From the NCBI RefSeq assembly GCF_017745095.1, contig NZ_JAGHZZ010000002.1:434001-498000 (forward strand): a DNA stretch of 64,000 bases, given 5' to 3'. Numbering within the stretch: position 1 is the stretch's first letter; every line of letters begins with the position of its first letter. This document shows positions 34,017 to 42,675 of this stretch, piece after piece. The notes beneath the pieces are model-generated. The model searched no databases and was not told where the DNA came from. It saw only the letters and a program-made list of their open reading frames with translations. Position numbers and translations under genes: made by a program. The DNA is from Sporocytophaga sp. GTDB taxonomy: Bacteria > Bacteroidota > Bacteroidia > Cytophagales > Cytophagaceae.

Positions 34017-35137
34017 AGAGGCGTAAAATAAAAATAATACCGATACTCATATTGTTAGTAGTACTGGCCGGATTTTTCCTTATCGGTCTGTTACCCAAAA
34101 TCAGAAATAAAAAATTGCTTAATGAGGAAGCAAATGAAAAAATCAATTCAACTCAACCTGTAATTCTGGTAAAAGCAATAAAAACGAGAGATACGACAAC
34201 CATAGAACTTCCAGGTGAAGTAAGAGCCTTTAAAGAGACTCAGATTTTTGCGCGGGTAAACGGATACATAAAAAAATGGTACACAGATATAGGTACCTCT
34301 GTTAATAATAATCAATTGCTTGCAGAGATTGAAACTCCTGAAATAGATCAACAGCTTGCTCAGACCAAAGCTTCGCTGTCACTTGCAAAAGCAAACTACG
34401 ACAGGATTTCCAGCGTGCGTATTCCAGGAGCAGTTTCCAAACAAGAGATAGATCAAGCAAGAACAAGCTATGAAGCAAATCTGGCTATTGTAAGACAAAC
34501 AGAAGCTATGCTTTCCTTTAAAACAATTAGAGCTCCCTTTGCAGGAATTGTTACTGCAAGAAATGTTGATTTCGGAAGTCTCATAAGCCCATCGAATACT
34601 ATTCCAATGTTTAAGGTAGAACAAATTGATATATTAAGAACTTATGTAAATGTTCCTCAGGTATACTCTTCTAGTATCACACCAGGTATTACTACAGAAG
34701 TTATTCTTGAAAAATTTCCTGAATATTCAATTAAGGGACAAGTAGCAAGAACGGCCGAAGCTCTGGATCCAGCAAGCAGAACTTTACTTACAGAAATACA
34801 CGTTAAAAATTCCGATCTTAAACTTAGACCGGGCATGTACGTGCAAGTCCGATTTAAACCTGCACGAGAAGGTGAAGTTGTATTTATTCCTGCAAACACA
34901 CTCATCATAAGAGCTGAAGGCACTGAAGTCGCCACATTGGACAAGGATAATACTGTAACACTTAAAGAGATTAAAATTGCGCGTGATTATGGTAAATTTC
35001 TTGCGATATACAGCGGAATCAATGGTGATGAATGGCTCGTCACAAACCCTACTGATAAGCTTACAAATGGGACCAAAGTTAATGTAGTTGGAAAACAACA
35101 AGCATCTTTCCTTCAAAATACAGGTGACAAAAAATAG
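34013..35137 (+). CDS. RND efflux periplasmic adaptor (membrane fusion protein)
   Basis: 374 residues. The N-terminal anchor is a membrane helix (about 8-26, no lipobox). The lipoyl/barrel-sandwich part follows (ELPGEVRAFKETQIFARVNG, IKKWYTDIGTSVNNNQLLAE), then an alpha-hairpin of about 45 residues (IDQQLAQTKASLSLAKANYD ... RTSYEANLAIVRQTEA), the second lipoyl half (KTIRAPFAGIVTARNVDFGS), and beta-barrel and membrane-proximal domains (LRPGMYVQVRF). It joins the RND pump to the outer-membrane channel. It overlaps the pump gene by 4 bases and ends 5 bases before the channel gene. Confidence 0.93.
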   Translation: MKRRKIKIIPILILLVVLAGFFLIGLLPKIRNKKLLNEEANEKINSTQPVILVKAIKTRDTTTIELPGEVRAFKETQIFARVNGYIKKWYTDIGTSVNNNQLLAEIETPEIDQQLAQTKASLSLAKANYDRISSVRIPGAVSKQEIDQARTSYEANLAIVRQTEAMLSFKTIRAPFAGIVTARNVDFGSLISPSNTIPMFKVEQIDILRTYVNVPQVYSSSITPGITTEVILEKFPEYSIKGQVARTAEALDPASRTLLTEIHVKNSDLKLRPGMYVQVRFKPAREGEVVFIPANTLIIRAEGTEVATLDKDNTVTLKEIKIARDYGKFLAIYSGINGDEWLVTNPTDKLTNGTKVNVVGKQQASFLQNTGDKK

Positions 35138-35142
35138 AAGAA

Positions 35143-36606
35143 ATGAAGGCCTGTGAACATATCATTCGCAATTGTCCTTACCCGAATCTGCTGGTATTGA
35201 GTATTTATCTTTTATTATCATGCTCCTTTCGTCCCAATAATACAAGATTAAAAGAAATTAAAGAGAGCTACGGAGGAGGAGAATGGAAAATTTATTCTTC
35301 TCAAAGATTTTCAGACACCATAAAACCCTCAAGCAATGGTGATTTTTATGCATGGTGGACCATATTTAATGATCCTATTTTAGATTCTCTGGAAGACCTT
35401 GCTGTAAGTTCAAATCCTGATATCAGAAATGCTATTGCAAGGTTAGATGAAGCAAGAGCCAATATAAAACTTTCTGCCTCAGATTTGTTTCCTGCTATAC
35501 GATTTTCTCCATCAGCAACAAGAAATCAACTCTCTCAAAACAGACCAAATCCCTTCCAGGCTTCAGGAAACCAACTCCCGGGCACAATCATCAATACTTT
35601 TCAACTTCCTTTGGCCTTTGATTATGAGATTGACTTATGGGGAAAATACAGAAATAATGTACAGGCCGAAAGGTATGGCTATGCCTCTTCATCTGCAGAC
35701 ATGAATGGGGTTCTTTTATCCATAACCACTGATGTAGCTTATTACTATGTGTTGGTAAGAATTACGGACATTAAAATTGATATATATACCAAAGCCCTCC
35801 AAACCAGAAAAGACAATCTCATTCTTACCGAAGAGCGATATAGAGTTGGCTTAATAACTTTACTTGATCTGAGCCAGGCACAAACTGATTATCAAACTAT
35901 TCAATCACAGTTTTATGATCTGCAAAACTACAGAAATGCGGCGGAACACGCACTTGCCATGCTATGCGGAGTTCCGGCTTATAGCTTTTCCCTGTCTAAA
36001 AAAAATTGGAGCATTCAGCTTCCACACATACCCGAAGGTATCCCTTCAGATCTTTTAAAACGAAGGCCAGATATACAGAGTCAGGAACAGATTGCAGAAG
36101 CGGCCAACGCTTCGATTGGAGTTTATAAAGCATACAAATTTCCATCTCTTATGCTCACAGGGTCAGCCGGCACATTGAGTAGAGATGTCAATACCCTACT
36201 TTCTTCTGAAAGCAAAACCTGGTTGCTTGGGGCAACTCTATCTTTACCTATATTTATGGGAGGAAGGAATACAGCTTTGATTCAAATCGCAAAAGCCCGG
36301 TATTTACAGACAACAGCTCAGTATGAAAGAGTTGTATTAGCATCTTTCAGAGAAGTGGAAGATGCGTTGAACACACTTGCCCAAAGAAAAGAACAATCTA
36401 TTCTTCAGGATTCAATCATTAAAACTACTGAACTAACTGCAATGCTTTCAAGAGAGAGATATTCCAAAGGTTTGGTGACATACTATGAAGTGGTAAACAA
36501 TGAAAGAACAGCGCTGAATGCTCAAAGCATAGCAGCACAGATTCGTGGCGATCAGTTTACCTATACGATTTACCTGATAAAAGCTTTAGGGGGCAGCTGG
36601 CGATAG
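35143..36606 (+). CDS. Outer-membrane efflux lipoprotein, TolC/NodT family
   Basis: 487 residues. The signal peptide ends in lipobox LLLSC, then mature CSFRPNN. The family landmarks are WWTIFNDPILDSLEDLAVSS (first repeat) and LPLAFDYEIDLWGKYRNN, SIGVYKAYKFPSLMLTGSAG, LSLPIFMGGRNTALI and SRERYSKGLVTYYEVVNNER (second repeat), the usual double OEP helical hairpins. It forms the exit duct of the RND pump encoded just upstream. The stop lies 2 bases from the end of the convergent gene at 36609; no terminator is visible between them. Confidence 0.93.
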   Translation: MKACEHIIRNCPYPNLLVLSIYLLLSCSFRPNNTRLKEIKESYGGGEWKIYSSQRFSDTIKPSSNGDFYAWWTIFNDPILDSLEDLAVSSNPDIRNAIARLDEARANIKLSASDLFPAIRFSPSATRNQLSQNRPNPFQASGNQLPGTIINTFQLPLAFDYEIDLWGKYRNNVQAERYGYASSSADMNGVLLSITTDVAYYYVLVRITDIKIDIYTKALQTRKDNLILTEERYRVGLITLLDLSQAQTDYQTIQSQFYDLQNYRNAAEHALAMLCGVPAYSFSLSKKNWSIQLPHIPEGIPSDLLKRRPDIQSQEQIAEAANASIGVYKAYKFPSLMLTGSAGTLSRDVNTLLSSESKTWLLGATLSLPIFMGGRNTALIQIAKARYLQTTAQYERVVLASFREVEDALNTLAQRKEQSILQDSIIKTTELTAMLSRERYSKGLVTYYEVVNNERTALNAQSIAAQIRGDQFTYTIYLIKALGGSWR

Positions 36607-36608
36607 TT

Positions 36609-37052
36609 CTAGTCTGAAATCCACAAACTTTTTATTTCTTTATAATCAGCCGAAACCTCTTTTTTAATTCTTAAAAGCACACCTATAGATGCCTCATCAG
36701 CATCCGGTGAATTTTCAATGATTTCTGTAATTTCCTCGATAGTTCCTTCTTCAGCCTGAACAAATGCATCAAGAACAGTTTGTTCTTTATTGATGCCACC
36801 ATTTTCTATAGCGCTGCCAAGATCAGTCCAGATATTTTTAGAAAACGATATTTCAAGCCGATCTTCAATATTTTCAGTTCCCTGCATTTTGTTTAACTCT
36901 TCTTTTAAAATAAGAGATTTTCTGAAATGGTTATGTATTAGATCATGTACCGGACGAGCAAGAGTGAGTGAAAAAGCTTTTCTATAAGCCTCCTGTCTGG
37001 ATGAAAGCATTTCATTAAGCGCATTAACAGAACTTACAGCTATATTTTTCAT
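36609..37052 (-). CDS. Four-helix-bundle stress-type protein, DUF2383/PA2169-like (tentative)
   Basis: 147 residues, almost wholly alpha-helical. The pattern VNALNEMLSSRQEAYRKAF ... HDLIHNHFRKSLILKEELNK ... FSKNIWTDLGSAIENG ... DAFVQAEEGTIEEITEIIEN resembles ferritin-like DUF2383 proteins (helix pairs with spaced Glu/His), but metal ligands are not certain. It has a strong Shine-Dalgarno sequence (AAAGGAGG, 9 bases before ATG), rare in this phylum. It shares direction with the small HMA protein and the small acidic protein upstream, 167 bases away. Its function is not established. Confidence 0.6.
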   Translation of the reverse strand: MKNIAVSSVNALNEMLSSRQEAYRKAFSLTLARPVHDLIHNHFRKSLILKEELNKMQGTENIEDRLEISFSKNIWTDLGSAIENGGINKEQTVLDAFVQAEEGTIEEITEIIENSPDADEASIGVLLRIKKEVSADYKEIKSLWISD

Positions 37053-37061
37053 ATAGAATAT

Positions 37062-37069
37062 CCTCCTTT
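37062..37069 (-). promoter_or_regulatory. Strong Shine-Dalgarno sequence
   Basis: AAAGGAGG on the minus strand, 9 bases before the ATG at 37052. Most genes of this window have no such site. Confidence 0.8.
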
Positions 37070-37219
37070 ATCCAAAAACATCATGTAACCGGAAATTAGT
37101 TTGAATTATGCAAGCAAACATTCTAACGGAACTTCCGGTCACAGATTTTTCTAATAAAGGATTCCTTGTATGGAGAACAAAATGATGAAATAAGATTCAG
37201 TTCATTTAGACTCCACACA

Positions 37220-37441
37220 TTAAATTCTTCTTGCTTCATAACCAGCATTGTGAACCAGTTCTATAATTGATTGTTCGTTCAGCTCCTCACTGGAAACAGT
37301 CAATTCAGGCTCATCCCCAAATGGCTCAACATACCAGTAATCTATACCTGGACTATTGTCAAATACAGATCTGATATCCTGAATACATGGTACACAATCT
37401 ATATTAGTTTTAAATTTAAAAGTTCTTGTTCTCCCCTCCAT
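37220..37441 (-). CDS. Small heavy-metal-associated (HMA) domain protein
   Basis: 73 residues, a single HMA ferredoxin-like fold: FKFKTNIDCVPCIQDIRSVF contains the metal-binding CxxC (Cys16, Cys19), followed by LTVSSEELNEQSIIELVHNA and GYEARRI, the normal last strand. Copper chaperones usually have MxCxxC; here Ile-Asp replaces Met-x, so the metal is uncertain. A clear Shine-Dalgarno (AAAGGAG) lies 6 bases upstream. It lies 20 bases after the small acidic protein. Probable cytoplasmic metal carrier or sensor. Confidence 0.75.
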   Translation of the reverse strand: MEGRTRTFKFKTNIDCVPCIQDIRSVFDNSPGIDYWYVEPFGDEPELTVSSEELNEQSIIELVHNAGYEARRI

Positions 37442-37447
37442 ATTGCT

Positions 37448-37454
37448 CTCCTTT
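37448..37454 (-). promoter_or_regulatory. Shine-Dalgarno of the HMA gene
   Basis: AAAGGAG on the minus strand at ideal spacing (6 bases) from the ATG at 37441. It supports that start and the reality of this small gene. Confidence 0.75.
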
Positions 37455-37461
37455 CTTCGAT

Positions 37462-37653
37462 TTATTCATCCTCCTCCTGCAGATCGTCAAATGAAAATTC
37501 AACACTTGATGTGTAGTTAAGATCTATTTTGAATGTAGTGGAATTGCCCCCCAGTGATTGTTCATTTACAATTGCTGATTTGCTTTTTTTCTCATTCAGA
37601 TTACCTGATTCCGCGTGTTTTCCAGAGATTCTGTTTTTCTTACTCTTTTTCAT
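37462..37653 (-). CDS. Small charged protein of unknown function
   Basis: The frame opens at a GTG (37662), but the ATG at 37653 (MKKSKKNRISGKHAESG) is the more natural start, giving 63 residues. The N-terminal half is very basic and disordered-looking; the C-terminal half (TTFKIDLNYTSSVEFSFDDL) ends in acidic QEEDE. No signal peptide, Cys or known motif. It lies 20 bases before the HMA gene and probably shares its transcript. Reality rests on this linkage and on the codon-like composition. Confidence 0.5.
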   Translation of the reverse strand: MKKSKKNRISGKHAESGNLNEKKSKSAIVNEQSLGGNSTTFKIDLNYTSSVEFSFDDLQEEDE

Positions 37654-37783
37654 TCGATCCACTTGTTAATTATACAACACTGCCACAAAAAGAAATACTT
37701 CCCTAAAAGAAAATAAAAAAATCCTGAGAAGTCATTTTAGAATAAAGACTAATCTCAGGATTCAAATGTTATGAAAGAACAAG

Positions 37784-40700
37784 TTAAATTTTCAGGAAAA
37801 TATTAAAAACAGTGCCCTCACCGGGATTAGAGTTGACTTCAATTTTACCTCCATTATTGTCTACAATTCTTTTAACTATAGACATTCCGATTCCAGTACC
37901 TTCCACACCATAATCGATTCTTTTAAAGGGAGCAAATACCTTTGGATAGTCCTCTTTCCTTATCCCTTTGCCGTTATCCTGAATTGCAAGAAGAATAATA
38001 TCTTCAGAAACAAGCTCCGTTCTGATTCCCACGACAGGCTTTCGTTCTATTGACTTATATTTTATAGCATTGGAGAGAAGATTGAACAAAATACTTCTCA
38101 TATTCTTCTTTCTGAACTTAAGAGATTTGACTTTGAAGTCTTCCAGAATTATTGCTTCGCTTCCTTCTATCAAATCCTTAATGCTGTCTTTTACTTCTTC
38201 AAGTACTTCGTCCAGATTTACTTCCTGAATAAGGAAAGGATCTTCTTCTGTTTTGGCCACTTCAGAAAGGTCGCTTATTGTTTTCTTAAGAATGCTAATG
38301 GACCTTGTTACAAGGTTAATGAGGAAATTTAGTTTAACATTATTAGGATCCGGGTTTAACTCATTCAAGAGTAGCTCCATTAATGATTCTAGATTTCTCA
38401 CTGGTGAGGTAAGGTCGTGAGATGCCATGTAAACAAAGTTGTCCAGCTCTTTATTTATTTTCTTAAGCTCTTCATTTTTTGTATTAAGCTGGTTATTGAT
38501 ATCACTTAATTTTACCTGAGCAGATGCGAAATTATTCAGCATCATCCTTTGATCATGTATGTCAGTGGAAGTCCCTACCCATTTTACATTCTTTCCATTT
38601 TCACCTTTAATGGGCACTGCTCTTGAAAGAAACCATCTATAATCGTTTAGGCAGTTCTTAAGCCTGTATTCTACGCTATATTCAGCGCCAGTAGCAAGAC
38701 TTTGATTCCATTTGTAAAGCGCCTTACTCAGATCATTCTGATGAATAAAGTTGAACCATCCGTTGCCCTTCAGATCGTCAAATGGTTTACCTAAATACTC
38801 TTCAGACTTTCTATTGGTAAAAATTATCTCTCCGGTTTCATTTGTAATCCAGACAAGCTGCGGCATTGACTCGGCAAGAGTTCTGTATGTTTCTTCACTT
38901 TCAAGAAGTCTGGACTCTATGGCTTTGATTTCCGTGATTTCAGTAAGACATCCTACAATTCTAATAACCTTCCCCTTCTCATCTCTTATAACAAAGCCTC
39001 TATCAATCACATAACCATAGGTTCCATTATTCTTACAAAACTTATATTCATTTCTCCAATTTGATTCTTGAGAAAAGAATATGCAGTCAAAGCTATCGAG
39101 AATGCGGGCTCTGTCATCGGGATGTATTCTGGTCTTCCAGTAGTCAAGCCCCGCCTTGCCTTCAAGATTTTCAAAACCAAAATGCGCTTTATAAGCATCG
39201 TTAAACCAGAATTCATTAGTGATAAAATCCCAGTCCCACATAGAATCATTAGTCGCATTGGATATCAGCCTGAACCTTTCATTGCTTATGGACAAATCAA
39301 GAGTTCTTTCTTTCACTTTTATCTCAAGTTCCTCATTCAATTCCTTAAGCGCTTTGGAAATCCTCTCAAGCTGAAGCTTTGACTTTTCCAGATCCAATTC
39401 AGCTTTCTTTCTTTTGGTGATATCCATGATACTTCCTACGAGCTTTTTCTCACCTGCAGTATCGATGAATATAGTAGCCTTCATCCAGCAATAAATTTCC
39501 CTACCCATGATGGTCTTCACTTTGCATTCAAGCTCCCAGGGTTCATTTGTTTCAATGATGGTTTCAACAAAGGTCATTATGTTAGACCTATCATACTCTT
39601 CAACGCAATTTTGAATATCCTTGAAAGTAATAGTTCCTTTGGAAGGATAGTCAAACATCTTTCGCAACTCTGGAGTGACTTTGAAATTATCAGATTTTAA
39701 TTCCCATTCGAAAGAACAAATATTCGCGGCTTCTTGAGATTGGTAAAGAAAGATTTGATTTTTCCTTAATTCTTCAAGGGCATCAACTCTCTCAGTATAA
39801 TCTTCAAAACTTATGATACATGAATCTTCATTTCGCACTGCTGAAATCCTTAACCAATTTGAAAACCCATCTTCTCCATAATAGACTTCATTAGTACTCG
39901 CCTCTCCCGTTGTCATTACATCTTTGAACTGATCCAGAATGCCCAGTTTTGCCAGACCTGGATATTCTGCAAAGAACCATTTCCCACGTAATTCTCTAAA
40001 CTTTTTATTAAGGAACTTTTCAGTAAAATGGTTAAAAAATACAGGTTGAAAATCTATAACATCTTTATCTTCATTTCTAACAGGCTTGAGCATCATAAAG
40101 CCCATCCCGGAGGAATGTACAATACCTGACAAAAGACTGTCCGTGCGTTTTCTATATGTGATGTCCTGAAAATACCCAAGAAGGCGGACAAGTTTGCCAG
40201 CTTCATTAATTACAGGCTTGGCTTTTCCCAGTATGTATTTCAGATTCTCATTAGGAGTTATAATTCTGTAATTAAAATCAATAGATCTCTTTTCTTCACG
40301 GGCACAATCAATGACTTGAATAACTTTTGAAATATCTTCGGAATGCACATAGCAAAAAAGATCCTCCAGACGTACCGGTCCCTCCGGATTAATTTCGAAT
40401 ATCTCATAGATCTGATTAGAGCAAAAAGTATAGCCAGTCATTATATCCATTTCCCAGCGCCCCACTCTGGCAAGCGATTCCACCTCTTCAATAAGACCAT
40501 CTTCACTTAACACCTCCGCTTCTACAAAACCAGGACCAGTAAGTTGGGTAAGACATCCTATACCTCCGAAAAATTTCCCTTCATTATCTAAAACAGGAAA
40601 CAGATTTCCCTTGAAATAAACTTTTTTACCAGGTTTAAAAGAATATCTAGTAAGTGGAATTTCTACTATTTCTCCATCTTTGACTTTATTATAAAAGGCA

Positions 40701-40915
40701 GCAAAAGAATCGGGCCAGAAAACATCATTATAACTTAGTTTCACTGCCAGACGAGGTGAATAGTCTGTCAATAATTCCAGAGATTTATTCCAGAAAAATA
40801 TCTTCCCGAATTCATCAAAAGCAAATATTCCATCGGAAGACCTTTTCAGTGTTTTGATGAAGGTCTCCTTCCACAAAACTGATTCATCTATCATTATCTC
40901 GGAAGGGTTCAACAT
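37784..40915 (-). CDS. Multi-PAS hybrid-less sensor histidine kinase
   Basis: 1,043 residues, no membrane segment, so a cytoplasmic sensor. About six PAS/PAC units: 12-130 (SDGIFAFDEFGKIFFWNK), 145-260, 265-380, 395-505, 550-665 (SNATNDSMWDWDFITNEFWF) and 675-795 (AESMPQLVWITNETGEIIFT), with coiled coils near 505-545 and 795-830. HisKA follows with the phospho-acceptor in FVYMASHDLTSPVRNLESL, then HATPase_c with N, G1 and G2 boxes (NLLSNAIKYKS, IQDNGKGI, GTGIGMSIVKRIV). No receiver domain and no adjacent response regulator. The input signals cannot be told; no haem or flavin PAS signature stands out. Confidence 0.92.
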   Translation of the reverse strand: MLNPSEIMIDESVLWKETFIKTLKRSSDGIFAFDEFGKIFFWNKSLELLTDYSPRLAVKLSYNDVFWPDSFAAFYNKVKDGEIVEIPLTRYSFKPGKKVYFKGNLFPVLDNEGKFFGGIGCLTQLTGPGFVEAEVLSEDGLIEEVESLARVGRWEMDIMTGYTFCSNQIYEIFEINPEGPVRLEDLFCYVHSEDISKVIQVIDCAREEKRSIDFNYRIITPNENLKYILGKAKPVINEAGKLVRLLGYFQDITYRKRTDSLLSGIVHSSGMGFMMLKPVRNEDKDVIDFQPVFFNHFTEKFLNKKFRELRGKWFFAEYPGLAKLGILDQFKDVMTTGEASTNEVYYGEDGFSNWLRISAVRNEDSCIISFEDYTERVDALEELRKNQIFLYQSQEAANICSFEWELKSDNFKVTPELRKMFDYPSKGTITFKDIQNCVEEYDRSNIMTFVETIIETNEPWELECKVKTIMGREIYCWMKATIFIDTAGEKKLVGSIMDITKRKKAELDLEKSKLQLERISKALKELNEELEIKVKERTLDLSISNERFRLISNATNDSMWDWDFITNEFWFNDAYKAHFGFENLEGKAGLDYWKTRIHPDDRARILDSFDCIFFSQESNWRNEYKFCKNNGTYGYVIDRGFVIRDEKGKVIRIVGCLTEITEIKAIESRLLESEETYRTLAESMPQLVWITNETGEIIFTNRKSEEYLGKPFDDLKGNGWFNFIHQNDLSKALYKWNQSLATGAEYSVEYRLKNCLNDYRWFLSRAVPIKGENGKNVKWVGTSTDIHDQRMMLNNFASAQVKLSDINNQLNTKNEELKKINKELDNFVYMASHDLTSPVRNLESLMELLLNELNPDPNNVKLNFLINLVTRSISILKKTISDLSEVAKTEEDPFLIQEVNLDEVLEEVKDSIKDLIEGSEAIILEDFKVKSLKFRKKNMRSILFNLLSNAIKYKSIERKPVVGIRTELVSEDIILLAIQDNGKGIRKEDYPKVFAPFKRIDYGVEGTGIGMSIVKRIVDNNGGKIEVNSNPGEGTVFNIFLKI

Positions 40916-41142
40916 AATTGAATCTTTAAAAGATTTGTTTAATTGAATTTAAAAGACTTTAAAGATAAAAGTAAAAAAAACTCTTCGACCTTAGAGAAGC
41001 CAACTTATTAATAATTAAACACTTAAACAATACCCAAAATTAAGTATTTTAGAATACTCATAACTAAAAAGGCCTCTTATTGTTTTTTAACTATTCCAAT
41101 AAAGAGTTTAACAATTCATCGAAATTAAGATTCTCATTCCTA

Positions 41143-42009
41143 TCAGTTAAATTTATAGGCGAAATTTATCTCGATAGAGTTAAATCCATATTTTAATTTA
41201 CTTAAAACACCTGTATTATAGGCAAAACAAATAAAAATTTTATCATCCCCAAGATTGGCCTCCACAGACCCAATTAAAGCAAGTCCTTCCCTGCTTCTAT
41301 ATGCCCCACCTAAACTGAGAATGTCATTGTAACTTCCTTCCAAGACCAAGTTTAAAAGATTTGAATTGGATGGTAAAAGCTGATACATAAAATTACCTCT
41401 CAACTTTAGTGAAGGGCTTAAGTCTTTTTCCTGCCTAAGTATAAGATTGTAGTACCTTCTTAGTTTTACATTTGACTTTATCGGATTAGACTCAGCATTG
41501 AAAACCTGCTGAGAAGAGATCCCTGTAAAAAACTTTTTTCTCCTGAATGTAATACCGAAAGCCCCGTCTGGCATCGTTGAATTACCGGACGCTGTTGCTG
41601 AGGGTGCAGAAAAATACACCTGAGTAAATCCTGCAGATAAACCTGCAGACAGTGAAGTCTCCTCTGCTAGCGGAATCACATAAGCATAATTAAAATAAGC
41701 TCTGGGCTTATTGATATAGGGACCTTCTTTTTCATTGGAAAAAAATACCCTGGCAAGATGCGCTGTATTGTTTTCTTTTCTGAAAACTTTACTGCAAGTC
41801 AGTGAATAGCTGGCAATTTTCTGGAATGCACCGGTTCTTTGTCGGTACATGGAAAAAAATTCTGCTTTGGAATCTTCCGGGACAAATCCGGGATTTACAA
41901 TTGCCGTATTATTAAAGTAGGTTGTATAGTTCTCAGGAAATATGTCTGTAACCTGCGCAGAAACAGTTAGATATAAAAAAAAGAAAATATTTAAAAGATA
42001 AATGCGCAT
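41143..42009 (-). CDS. PorP/SprF family outer-membrane protein (short form)
   Basis: 288 residues. The signal peptide (MRIYLLNIFFFLYLTVSAQ) is followed by YTTYFNNTAIVNPGFVPEDS and FSMYRQRTGAFQKIASYSL, which match the PorP/SprF opening in which FNN..IVNPG replaces the usual LNPA. Alternating strands run to the end (EINFAYKFN). It is divergent from the sigma/anti-sigma/LRR operon that encodes two type-B sorting domains, with 87 bases between the starts. SprF proteins export or anchor neighbouring type-B cargo, so it is the likely partner of the LRR protein at 43751. It is about 60 residues shorter than the SprF at 15306. Confidence 0.85.
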   Translation of the reverse strand: MRIYLLNIFFFLYLTVSAQVTDIFPENYTTYFNNTAIVNPGFVPEDSKAEFFSMYRQRTGAFQKIASYSLTCSKVFRKENNTAHLARVFFSNEKEGPYINKPRAYFNYAYVIPLAEETSLSAGLSAGFTQVYFSAPSATASGNSTMPDGAFGITFRRKKFFTGISSQQVFNAESNPIKSNVKLRRYYNLILRQEKDLSPSLKLRGNFMYQLLPSNSNLLNLVLEGSYNDILSLGGAYRSREGLALIGSVEANLGDDKIFICFAYNTGVLSKLKYGFNSIEINFAYKFN

Positions 42010-42096
42010 CCGGTTTTAAAATTCAAAAGTGAACATTTTAAATTATTTACCCAACTTCGTTACCTACCGTTTCCTGAAATGTATTAAAAGTAACTT

Positions 42097-42675
42097 GTGA
42101 AAATTTCAGAAGAACAAATACCGGAATTAATACGCAATGGTAAAGATAAGGAAGTTATTCCTCATCTTTATAAAAAAGTATTTCCTCTTGTTGAAAATTA
42201 TATCCGAAAAAATTCGGGGAGAAAAGAAGATGCTTCTGATGTATTTCAGGACTGCCTTCTGCTTTTCTATAAACAAGTAATAAAGAATACATTTGATCCC
42301 AAGTATAGGGTATACGGCTATCTATACAGGATCAGTATTAATCTTTGGATTAATAAAATCAAGAAAGAACAAAGAATTCAGTACCTGGAAACGGTCGGCG
42401 ATGAGGCATTTGAAGAAGAGCCTTCTCCCTGGGATCGGCCACCAGAGCGTACTGATGAGAATGTTATTAAATCATTATTCTCTGGGATCGGAGAAAAATG
42501 TGTAGAGCTGCTTACCAATACTGTTTATTATAACCTTATGATGGAGGATATCATGATCAGGATGGGCTTTAGTTCTGTTGATGCTGTAAAAATGCAACAA
42601 CAAAGATGTAAGCAAAAATTGATCAAAGAGATAGAAAACAATCCTGCTCTTGCAGATAAGCTAAAAGGAATATGA
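42097..42675 (+). CDS. ECF-type RNA polymerase sigma factor
   Basis: 192 residues from a GTG start. Region 2 is visible in FPLVENYIRKNSGRKEDASD, VFQDCLLLFYKQVI and VYGYLYRISINLWINKIKKE. Region 4 is divergent (ECVELLTNTVYYNLMMEDIM, then RMGFSSVDAVKMQQQRCKQK), the form seen in Bacteroidota ECF genes followed by large membrane proteins. It overlaps the next gene by 4 bases (ATGA), so sigma and anti-sigma are translationally coupled. Expected to switch on genes for surface proteins when released by its partner; real targets unknown. Confidence 0.85.
   Translation: MKISEEQIPELIRNGKDKEVIPHLYKKVFPLVENYIRKNSGRKEDASDVFQDCLLLFYKQVIKNTFDPKYRVYGYLYRISINLWINKIKKEQRIQYLETVGDEAFEEEPSPWDRPPERTDENVIKSLFSGIGEKCVELLTNTVYYNLMMEDIMIRMGFSSVDAVKMQQQRCKQKLIKEIENNPALADKLKGI

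Noticed and set aside
37087-37139. accggaa / ttccggt 7-bp inverted repeat upstream of the helical protein gene
   Set aside because: Short arms 38 bases apart; not clearly more than chance.
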